From positions 992,397 to 1,056,396 of the forward strand of contig JAVSML010001000.1 in the NCBI GenBank assembly GCA_038503035.1: a stretch of 64,000 bases of DNA. Reading direction: 5' to 3'. Positions 1-12,960 of this stretch are shown in pieces (the stretch's first letter is position 1; every line of letters starts with the position of its first letter). Under the pieces are notes generated by a model. The model saw nothing but the letters and a program-made list of their open reading frames with translations, had not been told where the DNA came from and ran no database searches. This DNA comes from Crocodylus rhombifer. Its lineage: Eukaryota; Chordata; Crocodylia; Crocodylidae. The translations under genes were made by a program, and so were the position numbers.

Positions 1-2640
1 CAACACAGAGGCCTCATGAATGTGCCGTAAGTCAAAATTTTCCAAGTGTTCAACTTGAGACATCTTAGGCCTGGTCCTCTTAGAGTATGAATTCATAGAG
101 CCTGGCTCAGGTTTAGGTGGATGAATTTAAGACACCTAAGTCTGATTTGGCATCCCTATGTCAAGTATTCACTGCTTGCCCAAAAGAGGTGTGGACAGCT
201 AGAGGCAAGGAAGTCAGGAAGGGGGTGCCAGTGGGTCCAGAAAGGTTGTAGATCTACAGCAGGGCTGGTGGGTCTGTGAAGGGGGGTTGCAGATTGTTTG
301 GTTCAGGAGTTAGCTGCAGGGAGGAAAGGGTTAAAAATTGCCTGTTCATAGTTGGGGTGGGGGGTAAAAACAGCACAGCTCTGGGTCTGTGGAGAGTGGC
401 TGGGCTGGTTGGGTTAATCCCATGCCAGTTTAAAAGTTACTTCTTGTCTAATGAGAACTAATTATAGATTGGGTGCACCATTTTTAGGACCACCTAAGCT
501 CTGTGACCGCGTGCACTTCTAGGCACTTAAATTGCCCTAACCTAATTCTTTTCCTCCGGAGTTCTTAAAGATTCTCACTTATTTTCCATTCAAATATTTT
601 TTTCCTATATATAGTATTTTATTACACACCCACACATACAATGCAAGCTATATCTTCTACAAACAACAAACAGTGAAAGTTGTGAATTGATTGAAAATAT
701 TACTCTAAAGGCTAGTAAATTCATAACTGCCATCTTAAATAAACCTGGGTAACACTATGCAATGAAGGTTATGAATACCAGGAGGCTGAAACAAAGCTAA
801 GACCAGGATACTATGTCATTTCTCTACTGATACAATACATTTTCAATTGTAGTCAATTGCCTCAGGTCTTCCAAATCCCTGCTTACCCATCCTTGGTAAT
901 CATGGCAAGTTAATAGTTCTGGTTTGTTACGATCTGTTCTGTATGATGGAAGGATTTTTTTTTTCCTTGGACTGCCCTGGTTATATTACTGCATAAGTGC
1001 AAGTTCAAGTCTTTAAAAGAAAAAGCACACATAGTGGGTGGGAATATAACCTCTTTTGAAAGCTGGAAGAAGGACTACACCTTATTTAAACCTCTGTGAA
1101 CCTTATTATAGTGGGCACACCCTATTAACCTTTTTCTCTTCCTTCATGAATCTGCATAATAATGTAAAAAGTTACAAGATTTTATTTGAGGGGTCCACAA
1201 ATGGGGTGAAGAGTGGGGAAGAGAAAGTAAAAAATAATTAAGCATATACACAGAGCTATCAGGAGCTACCACAGTAGTTATTTTTGTGGCAAAATAAGTT
1301 TAAAAGCAGAGGCTAAAAGTTCCCTTTTGTTACATCCAGGGCAAAAGAAAAAAAACAAGATGCCCTGTGAAACTGAGAACAAACTATGGTTTTCCATGCC
1401 TAATCCTGAGGTTTTCGTTCAGTTTCTATTCGTGTGCACACAAAATCTTGCTAATGCCCCTGGTAGGTATTAAAATAACTGCACAATGGGATTTTACCCC
1501 CAATCCCAATAGCTGTGCATCCAGGTGGACTGTTGGGCATGAGGGTTTAAACTTCCTGGCACAAGCTCCACAAGCTCCAACTGCCAGGACCCTGCTTAGC
1601 AGCTCCAAATAGGCTACAAGGTAAAGGAGTTTAAATTCCTTAGTTGGGGGAGCCCCTTGGCCCAGTTGGAGGCTTGGAGCTGCCCTAGGGACCAGTGCCA
1701 ATGGTCAGCTGATTGTCAGCACTGAGCTGATTAGAAGCCTAGGGCAATTTGGGGCTGATTCCGACAATCAATGGATTCAGACATTGTAGGTTTGATGGCG
1801 TGCCATGTCCTTTCCAAAGGTGCTCAGATTAATGAAGTTAATAACATCAACTGTGGTATATTATCAGGACATGATTTTAAAGCCTTGTAAATTACACATA
1901 GATCAGTATAAAGCAGGTCATTAATGCTGTCATAAAGGTAAGTGTATATTTTTAAAACTGACATTTTATTTAAAAAAATGCTGAGCCTAAACTCCCTCTT
2001 TCCTTTTCATCAGAAGTCTAGAAGAAAAGAAGAATTCAGCTGAACAGATGCCTTTTTAAGTGATAAGTAACTGATATAGAGGTGAAAATAGAAACCATTA
2101 AACATCTTTAACTACATTGGTCACTGCTCTACCCACGGTAATAATTTTTATCTAGTGAACATTATGTGAAGATTTCTGGCAAGACCAAGACTGACTCACC
2201 TCCTTTAGACTGTGCTTTAAGTTCTGCTAAAAGTAAAGACATAGTTAGGAATACATTAATCAAGCTTGGCAATGTCAGTCAGAGGTAAAAAAGACATCTT
2301 CTCCTTCACAACTTTGTTAACAATTATGGCATTGTACATAAAACCAGAACACAATGGTTACCTCCTCTTTATTGTTGCTATTATTTCCTGCTATTACTTG
2401 TACATATCAGATATATAGATTTTTATAGATTCAACCTTTCTATGTAGCAAGAATAAAATGTGAAATATAGTAGGAACAGTAATCCAGTGAAAAAACATAC
2501 TCCAGATAATTTTGTGAGAGTTTCAAGAACTCCCAATGAGTGTTTACACACTAAAATTATTCATTTGTTTTAATTCAGGTGAAAAAAAAATTGTAAAAAA
2601 AAGATATTTCAGACAGAAATATTTAGTCTTAAGCAGAAAA
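1..2640. other. No gene recognised; unique-looking DNA
   Basis: This stretch has no convincing coding region on either strand. Open frames are short and show no family signature. The sequence is A+T-rich with a few G-rich patches (for example near 180-400). The 1490-1790 part is more GC-rich and could be an old repeat, but I could not find matching termini or a second copy in the window. Confidence 0.5.
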
Positions 2641-2968
2641 TCTCCCTTGCTCCCCCAGGCCAGATCTGGAGTGTGGGGTCCTTGCTGCCTTTGTGGGCTG
2701 GATCCAGACCCACCTCGGGCCATAAGTCAAGCGGCAGAGGTGTTATCCACTGCCAGTTCCTGAGCCATAGGGATGAATGAACCTGATGCTTGCAGCTCTG
2801 CTACTGATATGTATCCCCATTGGGGCTCTTTATGCTGAAATTCAGAGGAGGGTCCAGCCATCCATCACCTGGCCCCTGAATTCATGGCTCTTCCAAGAAA
2901 CCCAGAGGTCATATAATAGGGTTTCCTGGGCTGGATCTAGCATGCAAGCCATATTTTTGACACCTCTG
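2641..2968 (-). mobile_element. hAT-like DNA transposon fragment
   Basis: The right end reads, on the minus strand, as CAGAGGTGTCAAAAATATGG, which resembles the CAGGGGTGTCAAA terminus common in vertebrate hAT elements. Inward on that strand come GC-rich segments rich in GGATCCAGCC-type words, again usual for these non-autonomous elements. I could not identify the other terminus, so the left limit is approximate and the copy may be truncated. It carries no readable transposase; the two short open frames across it are accidental. The family assignment rests on the terminal sequence only. Confidence 0.45.
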
Positions 2969-3137
2969 GTTTAAAGGGTTACTCTCTTGACTTCAGAGGG
3001 CAGGGGCCAGAGAAATTATTAGGCACAATGCCTCCACTGTTACTGACGGAATATGAGCTCCAGCTACTTTTCCTGAACCTGTTGACCCCCAAGCCACCAG
3101 AGGTCTGCTGCTAAGCATAATGGGTGTGTGGCTTTAG

Positions 3138-3281
3138 TTCAGGGGTTCATGCTTGGGTCATAACCAAAGGATGAGCTGTGCTATGTGCTGGGAGCTCCCC
3201 CCACCAGTGGACCACTGCCACCGCCTCACTCCACTCCCAGTAGTGGGTCATGGCAAAAAAAGGTTGGGATCTACTGCTCTA
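3138..3281. mobile_element. Short hAT-like MITE
   Basis: The left end CAGGGGTTCATGCTTGGGTC and the right end, read on the minus strand, AGAGCAGTAGATCCCAACC, are diverged inverted copies of the CAGGGGTTCTCAACC-type terminus of hAT MITEs. The right part (GGGTCATGGC followed by an A run and GGTTGGGATC) is typical of such elements. About 144 bp long and non-coding. I could not confirm an 8-bp target duplication. It lies directly beside the 3' end of the next CR1 copy. Confidence 0.5.
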
Positions 3282-3283
3282 GT

Positions 3284-3782
3284 CCCATAGTTTCATAGTT
3301 TCTAGTGTCGGAAGGGACCTGAGTAGATCATCTAGTCCGACCCCCTGCCATGGCAGGAAAGAATACTGGGGTCAAAAGACCCCAGCAAGGTGTTCATCTA
3401 GCCTCCTCTTAAAGACCCCCAGGGTAGGAGCCTGCACCACTTCTCTTGGAAGTTGGTTCCAGACCCTAGCTGCCCTGACCGTGAAGTAGCGCCTCCTGAT
3501 ATCTAGCCTAAACCTGCCCTCTGCCAGCTTGTGACCGTTATTTCTGGTCACTCCTGGTGGTGCTCGGGGGAACAGTGACTCCCCCAATGCCTGCTGATCT
3601 CCCCTGATTAGTTCATAACAGGCCACAAGATCCCCTATCAGCCTTCTCTTTTGGAGGCTGAACAGGTTCAGGTCCCGTAGCCTCTCCTCATAGGGCCTGC
3701 CCTGCTGTCCCCTGATCATACGAGTGGCCCTCCTCTGGACCCTCTCCATGCTGTCGACATCCCTCTTGAAGTGTGGCGCCCA
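3284..3782 (-). mobile_element. CR1 LINE, 5'-truncated 3' end
   Basis: This is the 3' end of a CR1 non-LTR retrotransposon on the minus strand. It holds the last part of the ORF2 reverse transcriptase frame, then a short 3' UTR with the conserved segment (GTCGGACTAGATGATC-type) that ends CR1 elements in birds and reptiles. The tail at 3284-3300 is a degenerate version of the ATGATTCT-like 8-mer array. The 5' end stops abruptly at 3782 inside the coding region, as expected for target-primed reverse transcription that ended early. It resembles the copy at 16994-17655 closely enough to be the same subfamily. Confidence 0.9.
3372..3782 (-). pseudogene. CR1 ORF2 C-terminal fragment (open, 5'-truncated)
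   Basis: The frame is open for about 136 codons up to its own stop at 3372-3374. It starts at [20 protein letters not shown] and ends in DEHLAGVF. The recognisable CR1 C-terminal words are RVQRRATRMIRG, LRDLNLFSLQKRRL, GDLVACYELIRGD, NNGHKL and VWNQLPREVV. All reverse transcriptase catalytic motifs lie upstream and are absent, so no active enzyme is possible. The ATG at 3747-3749 is internal to the CR1 frame and is not a real start. The lack of any stop or frameshift over the fragment suggests a fairly young insertion. Confidence 0.88.
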
Positions 3783-5949
3783 TCTTCTTCCCTTTTTAAA
3801 ACCTTTGAGATTATCACTACTGCCGTTAAGATAAAGAGAGGCTTAGGGAGGGCATATTTATGTCTGTGACTGCCCCTAGTCAATTTGCTCCACGTTGCAT
3901 ATCTTTTTGGTGACACTGGGGAAATGTCATCCGTATAGAAGAAATTCCCCTTCAGAGGGCTAAAGCTGTATTTAAAACAGCCAAAGCCTGCAGGGCTGCC
4001 CTAAAAACCAAGTATTTTGGGTAAAATAAAAAAATTCTCTTTGGTAAGCATATAGACATTTTTCACTGCATTTTAATTTATAGATACTGACTTTGCTGAT
4101 ACATGGAGTCACTAAATGGCATCAGAGCTCTCATTTGTAGAAGCTAAAAGCTTTTCATCCCTTTAAAAAAAACCCTGAAGAGGTGAAGTGAAGAAGAAAT
4201 TTAAAGTACTAGTGGTGGTCTAAGTCTGTTCCATTTACTTGAACACTTCTGGTGATTGTTTGCCAACTTCAATCATTCCACTATCCCTACATCTGAATGT
4301 CTGATCCCTCCGGCCCTTTCAGTAGAATCCCTAAAGCTTCTAATAACTTGTTTAAAACAAGCTTGCAGAAACTGTCCCCCATTCTGGCACAAAAAAGTGA
4401 GTTAATGTCTGGCAAGGCATCTTCTTTCTTCCCAGCAATTCCCATTTCTGGATATAATGTTAAGCTTATGTTTTATACACTAACATGGCAAATATTTTTA
4501 AGCGAGTCCTTAGGTGAAATATAGGTTAAAACTGGACTAGCTTTTATTTTACATTTCTACTAAGGTTGTATATAAAAAGGAGATTTTAAGAAAGACGGAT
4601 TATATTTCTTTTGAAAACAAATTATGTGACTTTTAGAAGGGAAGATAGAGATGACTGATCTTATGTGAAATTCTGAAATTTGAAGTTGAATGAAAAGTTG
4701 AATTTCCATAATTTTCTCACAATTGGAATATGTAATTTCAACTGGTTAAAATGAATTGAATAAATACTAAACACCATTTATGGATGGTTAGATGCCTTAT
4801 GGGATCTGCATTTCTAGAACCATTCTCTTCCATGTCCAAGACTCCGTTGGTCACATTTTCCATAATGCACTGATAGGAATTATCCCCAGGGTGTGCACAA
4901 GCTGAGCCAGAAAGAAATGAAAGCTTTTCATATTAGGTTGTACAAAATTTGTATCTTGCCTTCCCTAATGTGAGTATAGGGGCACAGAAGGGGCAGGCAG
5001 TAAGGCACAAATTGAACAAATTATTACTTGCATTACTAGCCCTCTCTTTACCATGTTTACATGCGATACATTTGCAATCCCTGTGCTTTCCCAACCTATA
5101 AGTCTGCTAGCATTCTCAAGAGCACTATTACAGCCTGCTCTGTCTTTGTACTTGTTAGGAAAATCATAACGCTGCAACCTCCTATTGACTGGTATCTTTT
5201 TTAGAACTCCTGCTGTGTACTTAATCTGTACTGTATTTCATGAGATCTCTCCTGGATGCCTTAATGCTAAAGTCTGGGTACAAAGCCATGAAGTGCTTTA
5301 TAACTTTTGAATATTTGTATAGATGCTACAAAGATAGTTGCACCCTCAAGTAAATATGCCAGAAGTATTGTCCAAAAGAAAATCATTTCCAGAACACTCC
5401 AATACTGGTCAAGATAACTTACCCAAGGTGGGTCCAGGGTGGGGGAGGGAGTGAACTGGTACAGCTCTGCCCCTGTTCCCTTTGATTCTTGGTCCACCCA
5501 AAGTTTAAAACCAACTGCCTGAGAGTAGCAGCAGCATTTCTATTGTCAATAAGCCAGTCAAATGACCTCCTGGTTTATTACCATCTACCCAATTCTTTCC
5601 AAATCTTTATTCCACAGATACTACTGACTGTCACTCCTTTTTAATAGCTTTGCTGTTCTACTAATCAAGCTATCCTTTCTTCTGCAATTCTGCTGTCTGT
5701 TGCTACTCCTGGTAATATGGCTTGTATTTTACAATTCTGCTGACTGTTTTTAACTCTAGCTAAAACATTAACTCAGATGTGAAATAACTTTCAGTGAAGT
5801 TTTGGATGCATTTCCAAGATGCTCAGGAAGTCTAGATTTTGTTTTATGAATTTGAAAAAGCGATATACATTTAACTCCAATGATTATAAAACTAGTGAAA
5901 TATCATCTGGTAGCAGTAAGAACTACCAGCCCTGCAGTTTTGACCCCCA
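3783..5949. other. No gene recognised
   Basis: I see no coding, RNA or repeat signature that I can name. The largest minus-strand open frames (near 4965-5177 and 5267-5497) have no family motif and are treated as chance. Confidence 0.5.
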
Positions 5950-5954
5950 TTATA

Positions 5955-6110
5955 CCCTATGGCTGGATCTTCGAGGTGGCTCCAAAGCTTTGGAGCTGCT
6001 TCGGCTGGATTGAGGCGGAAACCTGGTCTGGAGCTCTGGATCGGATCGTGGCCATCCAAAGCAGCTGGATCCAAAGCCGGATCAGATTGCTGGCGACTCA
6101 CACTGGCCTA
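5955..6110 (-). repeat. Possible hAT-like terminal fragment rich in GGATC words
   Basis: The block has repeated GGCTGGATC / GGATCCAAAGC words in both orientations and a perfect 14-bp palindrome, TCCAAAGCTTTGGA, at 5981-5994. Read on the minus strand the right edge is TAGGCCAGTGTGAGTCGCC. That resembles the end of the foldback element at 47261-48269 (GGGCTGTGTGAAGCTTC). No matching left terminus was found, so this may be a truncated relative. The assignment is tentative. Confidence 0.3.
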
Positions 6111-9100
6111 ATTTGTACTCCTTTTTTCAAAATCCTAGATCCGCAATGCATCCATGAACTTGCTCACAAGGAACTGCATATTGTAGCTGATACCCACACA
6201 TGATCCCCGCTGATATAAAAGGAAAGTTTTATGTGCATAAACATTGTGGGGTTATAGTTTAAGATAACAGGCAAAATCCAACCCTTACTTGATTGAGTGT
6301 AGTTTGATTTCAGTAGAAACATATCAATCTGAATTTGTCCCTACAGTCACATATTCAAAATGTATTTTAAAAGCAGAAAATCAGAATAAAATTTGAAAAT
6401 GCAATTATAAATACAGTTTGTCCAAGTAAGTTCTCTTTGCAATGTTGCCATACTCCACGGGCATTTTCATTTTAGATATTATTAACTGCACATGTTAACC
6501 TGGTAGTTCAGATTATTGCTTCCAATCCTTGGCAAAGACACAAAGAAAATAAATTGCTTCTCTGAGAGTTCTTCATCTCTGGATGCCTTGCTTTTAATTC
6601 TTACTTACACTTTCTTTGTTAATAGGCAAACTGGAAACTTTTCCCCAGCTAAGACATAGTCTAGGCTTCGTGTTTTGGAATTGATTTTGGAACAGATGAT
6701 ATCACTAACCCTTAAGCCTGGTGGGGAACTTCATTTTTTACTCTGCTTGGTAAACTAATGATATAATCCACTGCAGCAAAGGGAAATAAAAAAGAATTTG
6801 CTGAGCACAGGTAAATGAGAGTAAAAAAACATTTTAAATAGGGTTTTTTAAATATTGCCATAGATAAAGTTATATGCATCTATCTTTAAAAAGTGTCTAG
6901 TCCTCTCAGCATGATGTGTACTTTTGTGATACTGTTGTTCATATGTATGAAAAACCTGAAGGCTTAAAGCATGTGGCAGTATCATTGTTTAATGCAGAGT
7001 TGTATTCCAGAAACTCCCGTATCAAAAAGATAGTAACAAATCAAGTGATTATCTCAGAAGAGGAATAGAAAAGATTGGGGAATAAGCCTTGCCTGTTGAG
7101 GAGAGTGAAGAACTGTGCGTAATTTAAGCTAAGGACAAATGGGAAAAGTACAGGGAAAAGATATAAAATATCAGTTTGGTTTAAATATCTAGGACCAGCA
7201 ATTATTCCTTCATGCAGGTGCAGCAGAATTACACATTCAGGTAACTGCTCACCAATCTGAGTAAAAAAATTATAGTCTAGCCCAAGAAAATAGGGGATCA
7301 TTTATAATAATAGTAGGGCACAGAGGATAAAGGCAAAGTTTAAATTCAACAATAGGGAAATTTTCCTGTTATTGAAATCTATCAACCTGTGGGAAAAGGG
7401 AGAAGCTGTAATGGGAGTTCTTGAAACTTAGAAGATTAAACTGGATGAAGTTTTATAGGGAATAATCTTTAATTAGCAAGGAAATGGACTGGAGGATCCC
7501 ACAGGTTTTATCCATCGGTATTTTTCGTAAGTCTATGAAAATTTAATGATTTCAGATTTAATCCTAGAAAGAAATGTATCTGACAGCTAACATTGAGCAT
7601 GAAGTTAGAATTTTGCATTAGATAAGTGTAGACTTTTGTATTCTATTATTACAGACTTAGAATATGTTTACTTTTATAGATCAAGTATTATGTACATCAG
7701 AAACAAGTGTGGGGAAAAAGCTTTGCTTTGCAACACTGACACCTGAAACTCAATAAAAAAGGGATTAAAGGTTTTAGAGTTCTCATCATCTCTCAAAGTC
7801 CTTGTACTTTGATAAAAACAAGAAGGTTTATAACATCTTGTCCTTTATAGATTCATTGTTCTGCTTTTTTTGTGTTGGTCTGATGTCATTTTTCAATTTG
7901 GTTGAAAAAAATCAAGATACTTCTTTTTTCCTGTTTTTCATGGTCTATTAAGATTTGCTTACACTCATGTAAAAAGTGCATAGTGATAACAGTAATTCAT
8001 ATAATTGTTCCTCACTAATGGTGACTTATTGCTTATGGATTTTATCCAGCATAGAAATTCCAGCTGTTTAGAAGTCTACAGATACTGGCTGTGCAACTGG
8101 CTGACCAAGTAGAAATAAACTGTTCTACTGAAAAACAAAGGAACAGTAATGATCATGAGAATCAAATCACCCAGTATTAGTAAAAATGTTGGTGAGCTAC
8201 ACTGAGGCAGAACCGTGATTGATGAGGTCTTGATCTTTTTAACCTGGCACTGCCTTTTCCCCTCAACTGGATTATGCAGCAAACAGAAATTCCAATAGTC
8301 TGCACTGAATCCCCAAGAAGGAAAAAAGATGGTTCACAAGTTACCTGACTCATCAGGTGAGGAGTTACTGAAAGGCTCTCTCTGTCCTATAATTTGATTA
8401 CAGGGAGAGAGAAGGTGGATAAAGCTTTCTCCCACTGATTACCTTTGATCTGCCACAATACAAGGCTTTAGAGACTGAGTTATGTGCTCTGCAGCTGCAA
8501 GATGAGGCTGATGAGTGTCAGCTGTGGGGGTATGTTATGCAATTGCTCTTATAAGAAGAGTTTTTCTTGGTGGTCAGGAGGAGGGGTCCTTTATGAACCT
8601 CAAGCAGTGAAGTCTTCTTCTATCTTGCTCTAGTTCAGTCTGATGACAAACTCAGTCCATAACAGAATTTATTCAGAGAGACAGTACCTTTGGGCAATGA
8701 AGCCCATTTTAAATATCTTCTTTTACTATTAAAACACAAGAAAATATATTTGACCCCTATTAATCACATCAGTTCCAACTAAGGCAAGATGGAAGGTGTG
8801 AGCTCACTCTTTAGAAATGAATAGTATTTGGAAAGATTGCTGGCCCAGTTCTTTCCCCCAGTGGCTAAACTCCTACTGATTTTGATGAAACAAAGATTTA
8901 GTCCATCATGAATTACAGTTACTGCTGAAAGGTATCCATACTAGTTGCTGTAATTATTCTAGTAGCTTTTGCAAATTCAATGAGCGAAGGAAGATTTTTA
9001 ACAGACATCATAACAACTGCAAGAGAGAGTCCCTGAATGACACTGCACCTGATTCAGTGTTATACAGGACAACTATAACTTTAAAGCCAGATAATACTGC

Positions 9101-10189
9101 AGAAAAACACAGAGAACCATTTTTTAGGATCCTAAATTAATTCAGACTTCATGAATTATATCTCTGTTGTGAATGAAGTGACACTGATATATACTCAGAC
9201 TGTGCTTCCTGAGACACAAGTGACACTCCAATTTACCACCTGAGGCTCTTCAAAGAAAATGTTACTAAGCTGTTCTTGTTACTGTTTGCTACTGCTTGAA
9301 AATATGCACCTTTCCTTTAATCATAAATAATCCAAGGCACTACTACCTCTATCTTTTAATGATACAAATACCATAGTTTCTTTTTTTTCCTGCTTAATGT
9401 TTTGCCACAGTTCATCTAGGGGTGTGTACATTGTTGCAGCTGTTCAGTAAACATTAACTGGTACATAGCTCCTGGATACCTGAGGACTGAAAGTCACTGA
9501 CTTAGGAGCAGCAGGCAATAGAAGGCTGCACCTAAACTGGAAACATTCTGGAAAACAAGTAAATTATTGGGATTACCTCTAATTGTCCAAAAATATAGCT
9601 ATTTTCCAGCATTACAGGGCTAAATTTAAAAAGCAAGAAGGAAATGTGGCGTGGGAGTTCAAGGTGAAGTCTCCATTGTTTTCTTTATATGGGAAATATA
9701 AAATCTGGAAATAGATATTTGTGACAGTGACTTATAATAAGACCAAAAAAATTCCTTTAAAAATTTTTGTAAATGTGACACCTCTTATATCTGAGTATGC
9801 AGAGAAAGAGACAAGCAAAACAAGAACAAAAAAAATCCTCACCACATCCATTGTCCTTAATTTCCCAAATCGACTAGAAAAAAAGAGGTGTGATATAGTT
9901 GCTTATCAGTATCTAAATATAATAAAGAATATTAGCTTTAGCTGTTGTAAAAGATGCTATGATCTTTGTGAGGAATTCTGTTTCCCCTCATATACCAAAA
10001 TGGCATAAAACCAGCTGCATAAGTGACCCTTTTGGGACTGCATGAGTTTATTATCCCTGCAGTAGGGATTGCCCCATTGGAAGTCAGGGTCCAGGCCACA
10101 ACCTATGACCAACTTTCTTACAAAGCAAGAGACCTCTCACTGAGCCCTACACTCTCTTGCTTGTTCACTTCTGCCTTGACCCACATATC
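6111..10189. other. No gene recognised; A+T-rich DNA
   Basis: This is about 4 kb of A+T-rich sequence with scattered homopolymer runs and short chance open frames (for example 9721-10008, lysine-rich and without motif). I see no exon-like frame, RNA gene or transposon terminus. Confidence 0.5.
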
Positions 10190-10257
10190 TCCGCACTTTG
10201 AGGCTTAGGAGTCTAGCTTCAAAAGGAATGAAGAAAGGCCTCAATAATAATAATACT

Positions 10258-10380
10258 TGTGGTTATAGCACTATACTGGGAAGTCAGAGAAACACAAGTT
10301 CAAACCCTTTCTTTGCAAACAGAGGTCTAGAACCCAGGTCTGCTGCTTATTGGGTGAGTGCCCTAACACTCAGCTCTTGG
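10258..10380. repeat. Inverted pair of tRNA-like SINE halves
   Basis: On the plus strand, TGGTTATAGCACT followed by AGTTCAAACCC (10297-10307) has the spacing of pol III A and B boxes. On the minus strand, GTGTTAGGGCACTC followed by GGGTTCTAGACC (10324-10335) has the same arrangement, facing the first. The centre is an inverted repeat: CCCTTTCTTTGCAAACAGAGG lies partly opposite CCTCTGTTTGCAAAG. This fits two tRNA-derived SINE heads in inverted orientation, or one foldback element. It is not a tRNA gene: the cloverleaf arms are not complete. Confidence 0.4.
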
Positions 10381-10440
10381 GACTAAAATAAGGGATAGGC
10401 ATCCTCCTCTGGCCACTAGATCCAATGTCCACTAGATTTT

Positions 10441-12208
10441 TTTCCCTTCCATCTACAACCATGTGACTTATGCAGTCAGAATAACCATGCATACGGAACC
10501 ACGTACCTGTCCAGCCAGCAAGTACCCTATGATGCATTCTCAGTATACGTCTAAGTGGTTATGTGTCCACACTACCCAGGTAATACAGGAGAACTGAACC
10601 ATAAAAGGAGCATAAGTACTAAAGGTTACTTACATGTCTGGAAAGCTGATATTTAGATGAATGTAGAAAAATAGCAAATTTGAAAATCTTTTCATTTTAT
10701 TATAAAAAAGTTGCATGTGATTTCATTTGCTGTAGAAAGTAAATTCTATATCATTATCACCTTGCACTACACAGTGATAATTGATCTATTCTATGGAAAA
10801 TGTCATATTTATTCTTTCTTGGACTTCAAACAAAACATTCACCTATATGAAAAATAACATTTAAAAAAAAGTTTGCAAAATATTCCCTACCTCAATGATC
10901 AATGCTAACAGAAGTTATTTGCAAATAAAAGAAATGCATATAGAGAAAAAAGCATATTCAAGCAAACATTGATGGTTTTTATAGCAATAGTAACTGCTTT
11001 GACATACTAGTTAGTGGTAAATTTGCAAAGAATTTCAAGGTGTCAAAACCAAGATGTTAATACATGCAATATAAAAATGTGCATTGCTTTTTTATTTTAC
11101 TCCCTCTTGCAAAATTGTCAAAAGAATGGAAGTAAAGTGGCAGTGAATTGCATTAGACCTCTGACATCACCATAAACTGGAATAACATAAAACAGAAAAA
11201 TCTGTGATGAGTAGATGTCATTTACTGGTAGAGATTTAAGAACAAACAAAAAGTAAAAATCGTGAAAGGAACACTGCCTTACAGCTAAAGTCAGTCATTT
11301 ATGGTCTGTGATTGAAGCTGGAACTAGGATACCGATCTACAACATAGGACTTTAGAAATTAATCTTAGAAGCCATTGACACCTCACATAAGACCTGCTTT
11401 TGTTTTCAATAACGCTCACACAAATAAGTATCAGTATATTGGTGTAACTGAGAGCAGAATAAGGCCACCATAGCTGAAGAAATTGAAGTGTAATACTGCA
11501 CTGCTCCTTTGTCACAACAGTCAAGATAAAATGATAAACCAATTCCTGTTTTTAACAAAACTGTTAGAGGGGCAAAAAGAAGAGTGTAGGATAACTAATT
11601 TAAGATGATGGTTCATAACCAAGGCTTCCTCACATACTTTAATCTTCATTATCCTTTTATCCTATGCATTTGAACTTGCTGTATCAGTTTTATGGAGCAC
11701 ATAACCCAATCAGTCACAGATGACCATGTTCCTTGTCCTGTTCTTTTTTGAAATATTTCCTATACATCACCTTTTCTTTTCATACCATATGATCTGCAGG
11801 GCAGGCAGGTCATAACACCAAGCCATTGCATACAGTACATTGCCAGCCTTTTCTCCTGAGATTTAACTGCCCTAAGGACAGTGCCTTTTCACATTAGTCA
11901 CAGTCTTGTATTCTGTGCTTTACCTCTTCCCATGTCCTCAGGATAACCCATGTTTATCTATCAAACAGATACTCAATGCTAGATAAAAGTAAGAGGATAC
12001 AGCTTCTACCATACTGTATGGGCAAGGTGGTGATGTCTCTTGTGTTTATATAACTCCAATCACCATAATATCTAGGCACATTTTTGATTCTATGAATCCC
12101 AAAGTAATAAGGATTAAAGCAGGAAGATGTTTTTTTAATCAATGGCCCAATAACCCTCTAAAAATATGTGCATGATGGTAGTGGAAATGCTAGCAGAACG
12201 CCTAGAAA
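10441..12208. other. No gene recognised
   Basis: A+T-rich sequence without a recognisable gene or transposon terminus. Confidence 0.5.
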
Positions 12209-12960
12209 TTACAGAGTGTAAACATAAATCAGTTTAAGTGATCGAAAACTGGTTTAAACCTGTAACAGAACAGAAGTTCAGTGCACATAAACCAGTTTGA
12301 AAATGGCTTAAACAAATTTAAGATAAACTTGGTTGAATGTAGTATATCAGACTTAACCGATTTAGGTCAAACAAGTTTATGAAACTTCTATCCCAGATTC
12401 CTTCCTGGTTCAAGTTAAATCAGAGTCCCCCAGCATCCCAGTATGCTTTTCAGCCCTGGGCTGGGCTAGGTTTTCAGCCTTCAGAGAGCAGAACTGGCTC
12501 TGCCTCTGCTCCCTAGCTAGAGCAGTGAGGGCTGCCTCAGTGACTGGTTCACTGTCACTTCTCCTCCCCCCAACCCTTGCAGGTAAACCCTGGCTGGGGC
12601 CAGGGATGGGGATTAAGTTCCTGAGTACAGAGCTGCCCTAACCTGCTTGCTTACTTAGTGTTGTCTGTGACTGTGGACTACAAATCTCAGAGGCAGCTGA
12701 AAGTAAGAAGGAATGAGCAACCCCGTAGAGTCCTGCTGTTGTGATTGTGGACTGCAAATCTCAGAGACCTTGGGGGCAGCAGGAAGAGGAAGTGAACACA
12801 CAGCCATGCTGGCTATGTGCCAGACAGTTGTGGGCTAGAGCTGTCTGGCTTATGGCCTGAGCCATTGCAGGTATGTGGCTGCATTTTCTGAATCACAAGT
12901 TCATTCAGTCTGTTCATTTGCTTATTGGTTCAATCCTTGCAGCTTAGCTTTTTTGAGTAC
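12209..12960. mobile_element. DNA transposon copy, GGCTAGGG-end family (left end decayed)
   Basis: The segment 12218-12480 matches two other places in the window (24256-24500 and 47205-48480). Shared words include AACATAAATCAGTTTAAGTG, CTGTAACAGAACAGAAGTTC, GGTTGAATGTAGTAT and TTCCTGGTTCAAGTTAAATC. The start has lost the GGCTAGGGACAG terminus seen in the other copies. The end near 12910-12950 (CATTTGCTTATTGGTTCAAT, CCTTGCAG) matches the inner right end of the 47191-49263 copy. There is no coding capacity. By analogy with the best copy it is a non-autonomous element, possibly PIF/Harbinger-like; that class call is inference. Confidence 0.65.

Noticed and set aside
9721..10008. Plus-strand frame of 95 codons
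   Set aside because: Lysine- and isoleucine-rich composition follows the A+T-rich DNA. No motif and no supporting context.
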